DNA of 64,000 bases from contig JAZKBK010000001.1 of NCBI GenBank assembly GCA_040388625.1, positions 372,001 through 436,000 on the forward strand, read 5' to 3'. The DNA is from Gemmatimonadota bacterium. Its GTDB lineage: Bacteria > Gemmatimonadota > Gemmatimonadetes > Gemmatimonadales > Gemmatimonadaceae. Below, piece after piece: positions 44,083 through 53,087 of this stretch (position 1 is the stretch's first letter; each line of letters starts with the position of its first letter). The notes below the pieces were generated by a model. That model worked only from the letters and a program-made list of their open reading frames with translations, made no database searches and was not told the origin of the DNA. The position numbers and the translations under genes are program-made.

Positions 44083-46824
44083 ATGCACGTATATCGGTCC
44101 GCAGTTCTGGCGTTGCTCGCCCTCGCACCAGTCGCAGTCCACTCTCAGGAAACTGCCACGTCGTCGATTCATCCGCGCACACCGCCGGTGGCGGTTGCGA
44201 CGCGGCGCGAAGGACCCATCACACTCGACGGAAAGCTTGACGACGCTGCATGGAAGGCAGCGACACCGATAACAAAGTTCATACAGCAGCAACCGCACGA
44301 AGGCCTGCCAGCGACGCAAGCCACCGAGATTCGCATTCTATATGACGATCAGGCCCTGTATATCGGGGCTCGCGTGAACGACTCGCTCGGGGCGAAGGGG
44401 GTTCGCGCTCCGCTGGCGCGACGCGACCAGCTGCTGGATGCCAGTGGGAATAACGGCTCGTTCAATTCGTTGACGACGGACAAGATCATAGTTGTCCTCG
44501 ATCCGTACCACAATCACATCGACGAGGCCTGGTTCGAGGTGAATCCGCAGGGCGTCAAGGGCGATCAGTTCGACGGCGATCCGTCCTGGGATCCCATATG
44601 GGAGGCCGCGACGCACGTCGATTCACTCGGCTGGACCGCGGAGATGCGTATCCCGTTTTCGCAGCTGCGATTCTCGCGCGACTCCGTGCAGACGTGGGGA
44701 ATGGAAGTCTGGCGCTACGTGGACCGGCTCAATGAGCAGGACATGTGGGCGTACTGGAAAACGAGCGAGTCTGGAGGGCCGGCATTCTACGGTCATCTCA
44801 CGGGTCTCAAGATCGGCGCGCAGCCACGCCAGTTCGAGCTGCTGCCATACGTCCTGAGCGGTGTGCATTCCAAGTACGCCGTGCCGACAGATCCATTTCA
44901 CAAATCGACGTCGACCAATCTCGCGACGGGCATGGACCTCAAGTATCTGTTGACATCGAATCTCACGCTCGATGCAACGGTCAACCCCGACTTCGGTCAG
45001 GTGGAAGTCGATCCCGCGACAATCAACCTGTCCGCGTACGAAACGTACTACGACGAGAAGCGCCCGTTCTTCGTGTCGGGTAGCAGCGCGTTCGATTACG
45101 GCGGAATGAACTGCAATTTCTGCAGCAATACTTCCAACCTTGGCCTCTTCTATTCCAGGCGCATTGGCAGAGCGCCGCAGCTGAACAGCTTCGTCAGCGG
45201 TCTCTCGGCGTTCAGCGATCTGCCCAATACCACATCGATACTTGGCGCTGCCAAGATTACCGGCCGCACCGCGGGTGGCATCACCGTGGGCATGCTCGAC
45301 GCGCTTACAAACCGGGAGAGCGCCGAGTACGTCGCGGCGCCAGGCGGACCCACGGTGACGCAGCCGGTCGAGCCGCTCAGCAACTATTTCGTCGGCAGGG
45401 CGAAGAAGGACCTGCGCGAGGGAGCAACGACCATCGGCGGAATGTTCACGTCCGTCGCGCGGCAGATGAACGACACGATTCTGTCCGATCGCCTACGCAG
45501 TCATGCGGAAGCCGTGGGACTCGATTGGAATCATCGGTGGAGCCATCGTGACTACGACTGGATGGGATCCATTGCCGCGTCGAACGTTGCCGGATCGACA
45601 CAGGCGATCGGACTGACCGAACAGTCGAGCGCACACTACTTCCAGCGGCCCGACCGGCGGGTTCGGAGCGACGGACTGTTCGGTGCAGCGTACGACAGCA
45701 ATGCGACGTCGCTGCGCGGATACGGCCTGTATACGCGAGTTGCAAAGACCAGCGGCAACTGGTTCTGGGAAACGGCCCAGAACTGGCGCAGCCCCGGGTT
45801 CGAAGTGAACGATCTATCGTATCTCGATCGCGCCGACTACAAGTGGATGAACTTCAACATCGGTCGCAACTGGAGTCTCCCGGGAAGCTGGTATCGCAGC
45901 GCCATGCTCATGGCGGGCGGCCAGCAGCAGTTCAACTACGACGGTGATCGCACCGATCAGCAGGGGCAGGTCTTCACGCAGATCAATTTTCTCAACTACT
46001 GGAGACTGCGCAGCTTCTACATCTATCATCCAGCTGTGCTGGACGATCGCCTGACGCGTGGTGGACCGGTGGTCATGCGTAGCGGCTACAAGGTCCTGAT
46101 GGGTCAGGTCTCGACGGATCCGCGCGCGCGCGCCGTGTTCGACGTCTCCGTGCAGGGTGGTCCGAGCGTCGGTGGCCAGGGCCATCAGCTATCCATCGCC
46201 CCGGGAATCGCGCTCAAGCCGGCGTCCAGCATCTTCGTCAGCCTTACGCCGACGTTCAGCTCGAACGAGGACAACGCGCAGTACGTGACCACGGAGACCG
46301 ATCCGACGGCGACGGCGTTTTACGGCCATCGCTACGTGTTCGCCTATCTCAGGGCTGAGACCTGGTCGCTCGACACGCGCATCAACTGGACATTCACGCC
46401 GAATCTCACGTTGCAGCTGTACGCGCAGCCCTACTTCTCGAGCGGCGACTACGCGTCGTTCCGTGAATTCGCGGCGCCCCGTGCACTCACGAAAGTCATC
46501 TATGGCAAGGATGCTGGCACCATTGTACGCACGCCGGCAACGGCGACGTCCGGAGCGACGTACACCGTCGATCCCGACGGCGCGGGACCTGCGAAGCCCT
46601 TCAGCTTCGGCGATCCGAACTTCGCATATCGCTCCCTGATCGGAAACGCCGTGCTGCGGTGGGAGTACCGTCCAGGCTCGACAGTGTTCTTCGTCTGGAC
46701 TCAGACGCGCTCCGGCACCAATGACGTAGGAAACTTCGACTTTACACGCGATCGCACCGCACTGTTGAGCGACAGACCGACGAACATTTTCCAGATCAAG
46801 GTGAATTACTGGTTGGGAAGATAG
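44083..46824 (+). CDS. DUF5916-type outer-membrane protein with a CBM9-like N-terminus
   Basis: The 913-residue protein has a signal peptide (VLALLALAPVAVHSQ) and a carbohydrate-binding family 9-like domain (residues 40-240; ITLDGKLDDAAWKAATPITKF, VVLDPYHNHIDEAWFEVNP, WTAEMRIPFSQLRF). A DUF5916 region follows (TVNPDFGQVEVDPATINLSA, YETYYDEKRPFFVSGSSAF), leading into a beta-rich C-terminal half with alternating aromatic residues and a final KVNYWLGR, as in outer-membrane barrels. Members of this family are found next to peptidases and TonB receptors; their function is unknown. It lies 91 bases after the secreted HEAT gene, with a -35-like CTTTTGAC between. Confidence 0.85.
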   Translation: MHVYRSAVLALLALAPVAVHSQETATSSIHPRTPPVAVATRREGPITLDGKLDDAAWKAATPITKFIQQQPHEGLPATQATEIRILYDDQALYIGARVNDSLGAKGVRAPLARRDQLLDASGNNGSFNSLTTDKIIVVLDPYHNHIDEAWFEVNPQGVKGDQFDGDPSWDPIWEAATHVDSLGWTAEMRIPFSQLRFSRDSVQTWGMEVWRYVDRLNEQDMWAYWKTSESGGPAFYGHLTGLKIGAQPRQFELLPYVLSGVHSKYAVPTDPFHKSTSTNLATGMDLKYLLTSNLTLDATVNPDFGQVEVDPATINLSAYETYYDEKRPFFVSGSSAFDYGGMNCNFCSNTSNLGLFYSRRIGRAPQLNSFVSGLSAFSDLPNTTSILGAAKITGRTAGGITVGMLDALTNRESAEYVAAPGGPTVTQPVEPLSNYFVGRAKKDLREGATTIGGMFTSVARQMNDTILSDRLRSHAEAVGLDWNHRWSHRDYDWMGSIAASNVAGSTQAIGLTEQSSAHYFQRPDRRVRSDGLFGAAYDSNATSLRGYGLYTRVAKTSGNWFWETAQNWRSPGFEVNDLSYLDRADYKWMNFNIGRNWSLPGSWYRSAMLMAGGQQQFNYDGDRTDQQGQVFTQINFLNYWRLRSFYIYHPAVLDDRLTRGGPVVMRSGYKVLMGQVSTDPRARAVFDVSVQGGPSVGGQGHQLSIAPGIALKPASSIFVSLTPTFSSNEDNAQYVTTETDPTATAFYGHRYVFAYLRAETWSLDTRINWTFTPNLTLQLYAQPYFSSGDYASFREFAAPRALTKVIYGKDAGTIVRTPATATSGATYTVDPDGAGPAKPFSFGDPNFAYRSLIGNAVLRWEYRPGSTVFFVWTQTRSGTNDVGNFDFTRDRTALLSDRPTNIFQIKVNYWLGR

Positions 46825-46830
46825 GCCTTC

Positions 46831-46866
46831 TACCAGTGGATCTGGCGAGCGCTAGATTCACTGGTA
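46831..46866 (+). terminator. Hairpin after the DUF5916 gene
   Basis: TACCAGTG at 46831-46838 pairs with CACTGGTA at 46859-46866, and ATCT with AGAT just inside, with one G-T pair between, making a 13-pair stem. There is no T run. It lies seven bases after the stop codon and probably ends or weakens the transcript from the HEAT cluster. Confidence 0.5.
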
Positions 46867-46888
46867 TACCGCCAGTCGGGAGGGGGAC

Positions 46889-47233
46889 ATGCAACACGTC
46901 GCACCTTTGGCCTCGCCGCGCGAGAGCATCTTCGCGGTTCTCGCGTCGGCCGCTCGAAGACTGTCTTACGGCGATCTGTCAGTGATCGCGGCCGCCAGCG
47001 GAGGCGTTGCACTTGCGGCCGCCGCAATCGACCGCGCATCGTGGATGCTGCTCTCCGCATGCTACGTCGTCTGGTGTTTCGCGGGTTGGGGGATTCTGTT
47101 TCACACCTCGACGCCGCGAACCGCCCGCTGGAAAGCCTTCCAGTGGACCATCGTCGGCTCGGCCAGCGTCGTCGCGGTCATCCTCGGCGTGGCTGTCTTT
47201 TTCTGGGCTCTTGGACCACGCTGGCAGTTGTAG
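46889..47233 (+). CDS. Small membrane protein with three hydrophobic segments
   Basis: The 114-residue product starts at an ATG preceded by GGGAGGGGG. Hydrophobic stretches are LSVIAAASGGVALAAAAI (residues 31-48), SWMLLSACYVVWCFAGWGIL (51-70) and WTIVGSASVVAVILGVAVFF (87-106). No family is recognised. It stands alone between the DUF5916 gene and the LysM gene, so its partner is unclear. Good ribosome binding site and membrane pattern argue that it is real. Confidence 0.6.
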   Translation: MQHVAPLASPRESIFAVLASAARRLSYGDLSVIAAASGGVALAAAAIDRASWMLLSACYVVWCFAGWGILFHTSTPRTARWKAFQWTIVGSASVVAVILGVAVFFWALGPRWQL

Positions 47234-47348
47234 CTCCGCCAGAACAGGGTACCGGCGGATGAGATCCGGTACCTCGCGAACGCATCGCTGATCGTAGGTT
47301 GGGCGCAGGTCAAAGTTGCCGCTTCACTCGCCCGGTCGTCCTCCAACG

Positions 47349-48476
47349 ATGCCAAACAGACACGCGAGAGCCACACGCGCGGCCGTAATCGTCGCGTCCC
47401 TTCTAGCCGTCACCGCGCCCGCGCTTCAGGCGCAGGTGGTGCCCGCGAAGAATGCGCAGGCTGCCAGAGCAACCCCATCGGTCGTCAAGCACACGGTCAA
47501 GCCGGGCGACACACTATGGGACATCGCCAAGTTCTACCTCAAGGACCCGTTCAGGTGGCCTGAAGTCTTTCACGCGAATACGGACATCGTCAAGAACCCG
47601 CACTGGATCTATCCCGGGCAGGTTCTCACCATCGACGGATCGGCAGTGAAGCCGGAAGTCGCGGCCCGGGTGGATTCCACAGGCTTTGTCGTCGCCCAGA
47701 TCCAGACGCGCGCGCAGGCGCCGACCGTATTCGCCGAGCACCAGAGCACAGTCGACGAAAGACTTGCGGCCGCAACGGCGATGCCGCCGGCCCTTACGGT
47801 GCGTCCCGGTGAATACGAAGCGGCGCCTTACGTGGTATCCGAGAACGGACGGCTCGAGGCGGGCCGCGTGATCGGGCCCGTCGACCGGCCAGCGCTCGGT
47901 CTTTCATCTGACGCAGGCTTCCGTCTGTTCGACCGGGTCTACGTATCGATTCCGGCAGGGGTGAACGTCGGCGACAAGGTGGTCGTCGCGAAAACCGGCG
48001 AAACCATCGCCGACGTGGGCCGTGTCATCGAGCCGACAGCCGTCATGCGCATCGACTCGCTCGCCGGTACGTCTCAGGCAATCGGCACTATCGTCAAGCA
48101 ATTTGGAACAGTCGTTCCGGGGCAGAGGATTGTCCTACCCGGACGAACGTTCGAAAGCACCTCTACGCGCCCTCTGGCCGGCAGCTACCCCCTTTCCGCC
48201 AAGCTGGTCTGGGTGCAGGGCTCGCCCAGGCTTCCGTCGGTGCAGACGTACGTGATTCTCGCAGTTGGCGAGGCGAAGGGTGTGCGGCCGGGAGACCAGT
48301 TCACGCTGCTCAGCGATGGGCAGTTCAGTGATGGAACGCCGGCACCCCTGAGCGCCACGGCGCGGGTGACGATCGTTCGCGTCACTCCGTTCGGTGCCAG
48401 TGGAATCGTCGTACATCAGGATCAACCCGAGATCCAGACGGGAATGGCGGCCCGTCTCACAGCGAAGATGCCATAA
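47349..48476 (+). CDS. Secreted LysM-domain protein
   Basis: The ATG at 47349 gives 375 residues with a signal peptide (AAVIVASLLAVTAPALQA) and one LysM domain at residues 45-95 (HTVKPGDTLWDIAKFYLKDP, then FHANTDIVKNPHWIYPGQVL), which binds peptidoglycan. The rest (residues 130-375) contains repeated beta-rich motifs such as RVIGPVDRP, GVNVGDKVVVAKTGETIADV and GVRPGDQFTLLSDG. It precedes the Tol-Pal genes by 72 bases and may anchor that envelope system to the wall, but no direct evidence shows this. Confidence 0.8.
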   Translation: MPNRHARATRAAVIVASLLAVTAPALQAQVVPAKNAQAARATPSVVKHTVKPGDTLWDIAKFYLKDPFRWPEVFHANTDIVKNPHWIYPGQVLTIDGSAVKPEVAARVDSTGFVVAQIQTRAQAPTVFAEHQSTVDERLAAATAMPPALTVRPGEYEAAPYVVSENGRLEAGRVIGPVDRPALGLSSDAGFRLFDRVYVSIPAGVNVGDKVVVAKTGETIADVGRVIEPTAVMRIDSLAGTSQAIGTIVKQFGTVVPGQRIVLPGRTFESTSTRPLAGSYPLSAKLVWVQGSPRLPSVQTYVILAVGEAKGVRPGDQFTLLSDGQFSDGTPAPLSATARVTIVRVTPFGASGIVVHQDQPEIQTGMAARLTAKMP

Positions 48477-48548
48477 CCGGATGTCGTAACAACGATGCCA
48501 CTATGCACGACGCCGGCTTAGATTTGGCGTTTTGCCGACGGAGTTGTA

Positions 48549-49268
48549 GTGATTCAGATATTGGCTTGGGCGCAGGTCGGCGTGGTGCCGACCACGCCTC
48601 TCGATATGGTGGTCAGCGCGACCGCGCCAACGAAGATCGTACTCGGCGTCCTCATCGCGTTGTCGCTCGTGAGCTGGGCGATCATGTTCGCGAAATGGGC
48701 GCAATTCCGTGGAATAACGCGCAAGTCGAGTGCGTTCATGCTGAACTTCGAGCGTGCGTCGTCGTTCGAGGCGGCAGTGGATGCCGCGCGACAATCGAGT
48801 GATCTGCCGCACGGCCGCGTACTGCGGCGTGCGAGCGAGTTCCTGCGCGAAGTGACGCCCGCGCTCGCTGCCACTGCGGGTCGCGCAGCGAAATTCAGCG
48901 GATCACAGGTCGAAGCTCTCCGCCTCGTGCTCGACGCGGAGACCAACGCTGCGCGAGACAGACTCTCGCGCTACGTCCCATCGCTCGGCACCATCGGGTC
49001 GGTGAGCCCGCTCATCGGTCTCTTCGGCACTGTGCTTGGCGTAATCGAGGCGTTCATCGGAATCGCGTCACAGGGCTCCGGCAACATCGGTGCTGTTGCG
49101 CCTGGTGTGGCAGAGGCACTGATAGCGACCGCCGCCGCGCTCGCCGTCGCTATCCCCGCGGTGTTCGGCTACAATCTGTTCGCAAACCGGTTGAATCGGA
49201 TCGACAGCGAGCTCGAAGGCTTCGGCACGGAGCTCATCGCGCTTCTCGTGCGCGAGGGACGGATCTAG
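48549..49268 (+). CDS. tolQ: TolQ/ExbB proton-channel protein
   Basis: The 239-residue protein has the family's membrane segments: VLGVLIALSLVSWAIMFAKWA near residue 33, then LGTIGSVSPLIGLFGTVLGV near 152 and GVAEALIATAAALAVAIPAV near 195. With TolR it forms the proton-driven motor of Tol-Pal. The TolQ rather than ExbB call rests on the neighbouring tolB, pal and cpoB. The GTG start follows a 72-base gap, and tolR begins directly after the stop. Confidence 0.88.
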   Translation: MIQILAWAQVGVVPTTPLDMVVSATAPTKIVLGVLIALSLVSWAIMFAKWAQFRGITRKSSAFMLNFERASSFEAAVDAARQSSDLPHGRVLRRASEFLREVTPALAATAGRAAKFSGSQVEALRLVLDAETNAARDRLSRYVPSLGTIGSVSPLIGLFGTVLGVIEAFIGIASQGSGNIGAVAPGVAEALIATAAALAVAIPAVFGYNLFANRLNRIDSELEGFGTELIALLVREGRI

Positions 49269-49691
49269 GTGGCGAACCGCGGCCGTCGGCGTGGTGAGCG
49301 TCTACCGATCAACGCCGAGATCAATGTTGTGAGTCTGATCGACGTGATGATGCTGCTGATGGTCATCTTCATGATCACGGCGCCCATCATGCAGGGCGGC
49401 GTCGATGTGGCGCTTCCCAAGGCTGAAGCGCGGCCGCTCGAGGCCAAGAGCGGATTGGTTGTGACGGTGAATCGTGCCGGTGAGATATTCGTCGACAAGG
49501 ACAAGCTTACCTACGAGCAATTCCGGGCGAGCTTCAAGGCCCTGGCGAGCCAGCACGGAAAAAACGGCGTGTATCTTCGCGCCGACCAGGGTGTACCGTA
49601 TGGCATGGTGGTGCGAGTACTGGCTGTAATGCGAGCGAGCGGGTCCACCGACGTCGGCCTCGTCGCCGAACCGGAGGACATGCCGCGTTGA
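49269..49691 (+). CDS. tolR: TolR/ExbD motor protein
   Basis: The 140-residue protein has a basic N-terminus (RGRRRGERLPINAEINVVSL), one transmembrane helix with the conserved Asp (IDVMMLLMVIFMITAPI), and a periplasmic domain ending YGMVVRVLAVMRASGSTDVG. It starts with GTG immediately after the tolQ stop and overlaps the next gene's TTG start by four bases. Confidence 0.9.
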   Translation: MANRGRRRGERLPINAEINVVSLIDVMMLLMVIFMITAPIMQGGVDVALPKAEARPLEAKSGLVVTVNRAGEIFVDKDKLTYEQFRASFKALASQHGKNGVYLRADQGVPYGMVVRVLAVMRASGSTDVGLVAEPEDMPR

Positions 49692-50389
49692 ATAGTAGCG
49701 AGCGCGATGGTGGACTCACCGGGTCGCTGGGTGTGTCCGCTGTGGTGCATCTGACGATTCTTGGGCTGGCTATCTGGGCACTCCGGCCGGGTCCGCCGGT
49801 AGTCCTTCCTCCGATCTACAAGGTCAATATCGTTGCGGCGCCACCGGGCCCGCGAGCCATTGGCGAGGTCACTCGGGCTCCGGCTCCGACGAATCCGGCT
49901 CCGACCCCGCCAAAGATGCGCGAGACACCGTCCTCAGTGCCTCCCGCGCCCAGCAAGGCCCCGCCAGCGCCCACGACGCGGGCGACGCCAGTGGAAGCTC
50001 CCCCAAAGAAGGCCGCGCCAGCTACCAAGGCCCCAAAGGCCGGAGGTGGCCCTACAGGCGGTCGTGGTACTGATGTCGCTACCGTACAGACGGCTGGTAT
50101 CGACTTTCCATTTCCCGGGTATCTCAACAACATCGTTCGGCAGATAGCGCTGAACTTTCGCGTCCAGAACCCGAACTCCCCGTTGAGCGCGACGATGTCA
50201 TTTCTCATTCACCGCGATGGCAGCGTCACGGACGTGAAATTCGTCCACCGGTCCGGAGTCTACTCCTTCGATCTGGAGGCTCAGGGAGCCGTCGAGCGCG
50301 CATCGTCGTCGTTCGGTCCGCTTCCCGACGGTTTCCGGGATGATGTCCTCCCCGTAGTTTTCAGCTTCGATCCTCGTTTCCTGCAGTGA
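49688..50389 (+). CDS. tolA: TonB/TolA-like energy transducer
   Basis: The 233-residue protein has one N-terminal transmembrane segment (GVSAVVHLTILGLAIWAL), a Pro/Ala/Lys-rich periplasm-spanning region (residues 50-125, with PAPTNPAPTPP), and a C-terminal TonB-type domain (FPFPGYLNNIVRQIALNF, then SFLIHRDGSVTDVKFVHRSG). Its place between tolR and tolB argues for TolA's job, while the C-terminal domain looks like TonB. The spanning region is short compared with Escherichia coli TolA. TTG is the predicted start, giving the overlap with tolR. Confidence 0.8.
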   Translation: MNSSERDGGLTGSLGVSAVVHLTILGLAIWALRPGPPVVLPPIYKVNIVAAPPGPRAIGEVTRAPAPTNPAPTPPKMRETPSSVPPAPSKAPPAPTTRATPVEAPPKKAAPATKAPKAGGGPTGGRGTDVATVQTAGIDFPFPGYLNNIVRQIALNFRVQNPNSPLSATMSFLIHRDGSVTDVKFVHRSGVYSFDLEAQGAVERASSSFGPLPDGFRDDVLPVVFSFDPRFLQ

Positions 50390-51705
50390 TGCAACTCAAA
50401 CAAATACTTATTGCCGCGGTCGCCAGCTCGGCGCTCGCGTTGGCGCCGGCTGCGGCCCGCGCACAGAACCCGACGGTGCCTGAAGGCGTCCGCCTCGGAC
50501 TCAACTACACGCTTGGCACCAAGCCCGGCGTGCTCGTGCTGCCCATGGATTCCACAGGCGGCGATTCCGTACGTGCGATACTTCAGCGCGACATCGATTA
50601 TGACGATCGAGCGACGGTCATAACGCTGGATGACCAATCGGCGCGCGCCATGATGCCCAAAACGGGTGACGACTTCAACTACCCGATCTTCGCCAAGCTC
50701 GGCGTCGTCGCCATCCTGCGTCCGCAGCGGTCGCTGACGGGAATCACCATCACGATGTACGACGTCGCGGCCAAAAAGCGAATTCAGATCGGCGGCTTTC
50801 CGCTCACGGATCAGGTCAACTCGCCCGCGTGGCGTATGGCCGTGCATCGCGCGAGCGATGAAGTGGAGCGCTGGATCTTCGGTACTCCGGGCGCAGCGAC
50901 GACGCGAATCCTGTTCAGCGGCGGCGACAAGCAGATATGGGTGATCGACAGCGATGGCGAGAACGCACGAAAGCTGACGTCGGTGACGCTCGCGATGTCG
51001 GCTGCATGGAGCCCGGACGCCACCAAGTTCGTCTTCTGCGGTTTCACGCCGAGCGGCTCGCAAATCGCCGTGTACAGCTTCATTACGGGCGATCTGCACT
51101 GGTTGAGCGGAACGGCGCGCGGTCTCAACATCACGCCGACCTATTCACCAGACGGACGAACCATCGCGTACGCGAGCGGAAGCGAAGGCGGCACCGACAT
51201 AATGGTCATGCAGGAGGGCGACGCATCGCCGTCACGCCGGATCACCGTCGGAAGGGGGAGCGACAATACGTCACCTGCATTCAGTCCGGACGGGCGACAG
51301 ATCGCTTTCATGTCCGGTCGCGCCGGCCATCCGGAGGTCTATACGATGGACGCTGACGGCACCAATCCTTCGTTGCTCACCGAATTCACGTACGGCGAGC
51401 AGGCCTATCGTGCGTCGCCGGACTGGGCGCCGGACGGCCGGCGGATTGCGTACGAATCGCGCATCGACGGCAACTTTCAGATCATGACGATCGACATGCG
51501 GGACCGCTCTACCAAGCAATACACGAGCGATGGCCAGAACGAAGATCCTGCGTGGGCGCCCGACTCGCGCCACATGGTATTCTCATCGACGCGTACGGGA
51601 CCACGCCAGCTGTGGGTGCTCGATGCCGAGTCAGGACGCATGCGTCAGCTGACTCACGCCGCCGGTGCGCGGCTCGCCGCGTGGTCGCCGATCCTCAAAC
51701 CCTAA
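50389..51705 (+). CDS. tolB: Tol-Pal system protein TolB
   Basis: The 438-residue periplasmic protein has a signal peptide (IAAVASSALALAPAAARA), an N-terminal domain (VRAILQRDIDYDDRATVITL) and a C-terminal six-bladed propeller with TolB repeats: IWVIDSDGENARKLTS, PTYSPDGRTIAYASGS, PAFSPDGRQIAFMSGR, DWAPDGRRIAYESR. It binds Pal and the TolA-type protein. An ATG at 50389 and a GTG at 50386 are both possible; the overlap with the upstream gene is one to four bases. Confidence 0.93.
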   Translation: MQLKQILIAAVASSALALAPAAARAQNPTVPEGVRLGLNYTLGTKPGVLVLPMDSTGGDSVRAILQRDIDYDDRATVITLDDQSARAMMPKTGDDFNYPIFAKLGVVAILRPQRSLTGITITMYDVAAKKRIQIGGFPLTDQVNSPAWRMAVHRASDEVERWIFGTPGAATTRILFSGGDKQIWVIDSDGENARKLTSVTLAMSAAWSPDATKFVFCGFTPSGSQIAVYSFITGDLHWLSGTARGLNITPTYSPDGRTIAYASGSEGGTDIMVMQEGDASPSRRITVGRGSDNTSPAFSPDGRQIAFMSGRAGHPEVYTMDADGTNPSLLTEFTYGEQAYRASPDWAPDGRRIAYESRIDGNFQIMTIDMRDRSTKQYTSDGQNEDPAWAPDSRHMVFSSTRTGPRQLWVLDAESGRMRQLTHAAGARLAAWSPILKP

Positions 51706-51717
51706 CCCCTCGCGTCA

Positions 51718-52320
51718 ATGCATCCGAGCAAAACCATAATCGCAGTCGTTGCGGTGACACTTGTCGCCGCGTGCCACAAGGTTCCGGCTCCGCTCTCCCC
51801 GTCTCCTGTTGCGGGGAACGATTCGCTGGATCGCGCACGCGCCGATTCCATCGCGCGCGCGAATGCAGCGCGGCAGGCCGAGATCGCGAGAGCGCAGGCG
51901 GAGCAGGACAGTCTGCGCGCAGTGCGTGAGCGCGAGCAGCGCGAGGCCGCTCAGAACGCGGACGCGATGAAGGTGCTTGCCGCGACCATCTACTACGACT
52001 TCGACAAGGCCGATCTGACCGAAGCGGCGCGGTCGCTGCTCCTTGCCAAGGTTCCGGTGTTGCAGGCACAGCCAACGATCCATTTGCGCATTACGGGGCA
52101 CACGGACGATCGTGGGTCCTCCGAATACAATCTTGCGCTCGGTCTCAGGCGCGCCGCTGAAGCAAAGGCGTTCCTGGTGAACAACGGCATCGATGCGAGC
52201 CGGCTCGAGATCACGAGCATGGGCGCGGAGCAGCCAGCGGTTCAGGGTGAGAACGAGGAAGCATGGTCGCGTAACCGTCGGTCCGAGTTCGCGCCGACAT
52301 CTGGAGGAGCCAGTCAGTGA
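51718..52320 (+). CDS. pal: Peptidoglycan-associated lipoprotein Pal
   Basis: The 200-residue lipoprotein has a lipobox LVAAC (cysteine near residue 19), a charged Ala/Arg/Glu-rich helical linker (residues 38-78), and an OmpA-like wall-binding domain with IYYDFDKADLTEAARSLL and ITGHTDDRGSSEYNLALGLR, containing the diaminopimelate-binding Asp and Arg. The helix before the OmpA domain is longer than in Escherichia coli Pal. The stop overlaps cpoB (GTGA). Confidence 0.93.
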   Translation: MHPSKTIIAVVAVTLVAACHKVPAPLSPSPVAGNDSLDRARADSIARANAARQAEIARAQAEQDSLRAVREREQREAAQNADAMKVLAATIYYDFDKADLTEAARSLLLAKVPVLQAQPTIHLRITGHTDDRGSSEYNLALGLRRAAEAKAFLVNNGIDASRLEITSMGAEQPAVQGENEEAWSRNRRSEFAPTSGGASQ

Positions 52321-53072
52321 GAAAGATGATTCTCGCGACGCCGCTGGCGATGTTGTTCGCCGGCTGCTTCGCAACACAATCGGACGTGCAGGTGCTGCAG
52401 AGCGACATCCGCACGATGCGCGGAGAACAACTTGCCGCCGACTCCGCTCGGAAGATTCAGTTGGATCGCGCGTTGGCGAGCATGCGCACGGCAAACGACT
52501 CGCTCGACGCGCTGAGCACGCGTCTCACGCGCTTTCGTTCCGACATGACGTCGAGCATGTCGTCCGTTCAGCAGCAACTCCTGCAAGTGCAGGAGCTGAC
52601 CGGCCAGAGTCAGCGCCGCATTCAGGAAGTGCGCGCGTCGCTCGAGGAGCGTCAGAGCGCGACCGCGGCGCCGGATTCGACTGGTGCGCCGGCAACACCC
52701 GGACCCAATGCGTTGTTCCAGGTCGCGCGTGAGCAGATGATGCAGGGAAGCAACGCCGCTGCGCGTCAGGCCTTCCAGGATCTCATTACCAAGTATCCCA
52801 AGTCGGATGTGGCACCCGACGCGGCGTTCTACATCGCGGAGACGTACGCTGCGGAAAACAATACCGCGGCTGCGGATTCCGTATACGCACGGGTCGCATC
52901 GCAGTATGCCGGTTCGCCGCGAGCGGCGACGGCGATCTACAAGCGCGGTGTTGCGGCGCAGGCGGCTGGCAACGGCGACAAGGCGCGTGACCTGTTCAAC
53001 CAGCTCATCAAGAAATACCCGCGCTCCGACGAGGCTGCGCTGGCTCGCGACCGCATAAAGACTATCAAGTAG
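52317..53072 (+). CDS. cpoB: CpoB/YbgF-like coordinator protein
   Basis: The 251-residue protein has a lipobox-like LFAGC near residue 17, a coiled coil at residues 25-100 (LQSDIRTMRGEQLAADSARK), and C-terminal TPR units (FQDLITKYPKSDVAPDAAFY, then KARDLFNQLIKKYPRSDEAA). Escherichia coli CpoB links Tol to the septal peptidoglycan machinery and is not a lipoprotein; lipidation here is predicted. It starts with GTG within the pal stop. Confidence 0.88.
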   Translation: MRKMILATPLAMLFAGCFATQSDVQVLQSDIRTMRGEQLAADSARKIQLDRALASMRTANDSLDALSTRLTRFRSDMTSSMSSVQQQLLQVQELTGQSQRRIQEVRASLEERQSATAAPDSTGAPATPGPNALFQVAREQMMQGSNAAARQAFQDLITKYPKSDVAPDAAFYIAETYAAENNTAAADSVYARVASQYAGSPRAATAIYKRGVAAQAAGNGDKARDLFNQLIKKYPRSDEAALARDRIKTIK

Positions 53073-53087
53073 CAGGCGGAGGCGATC

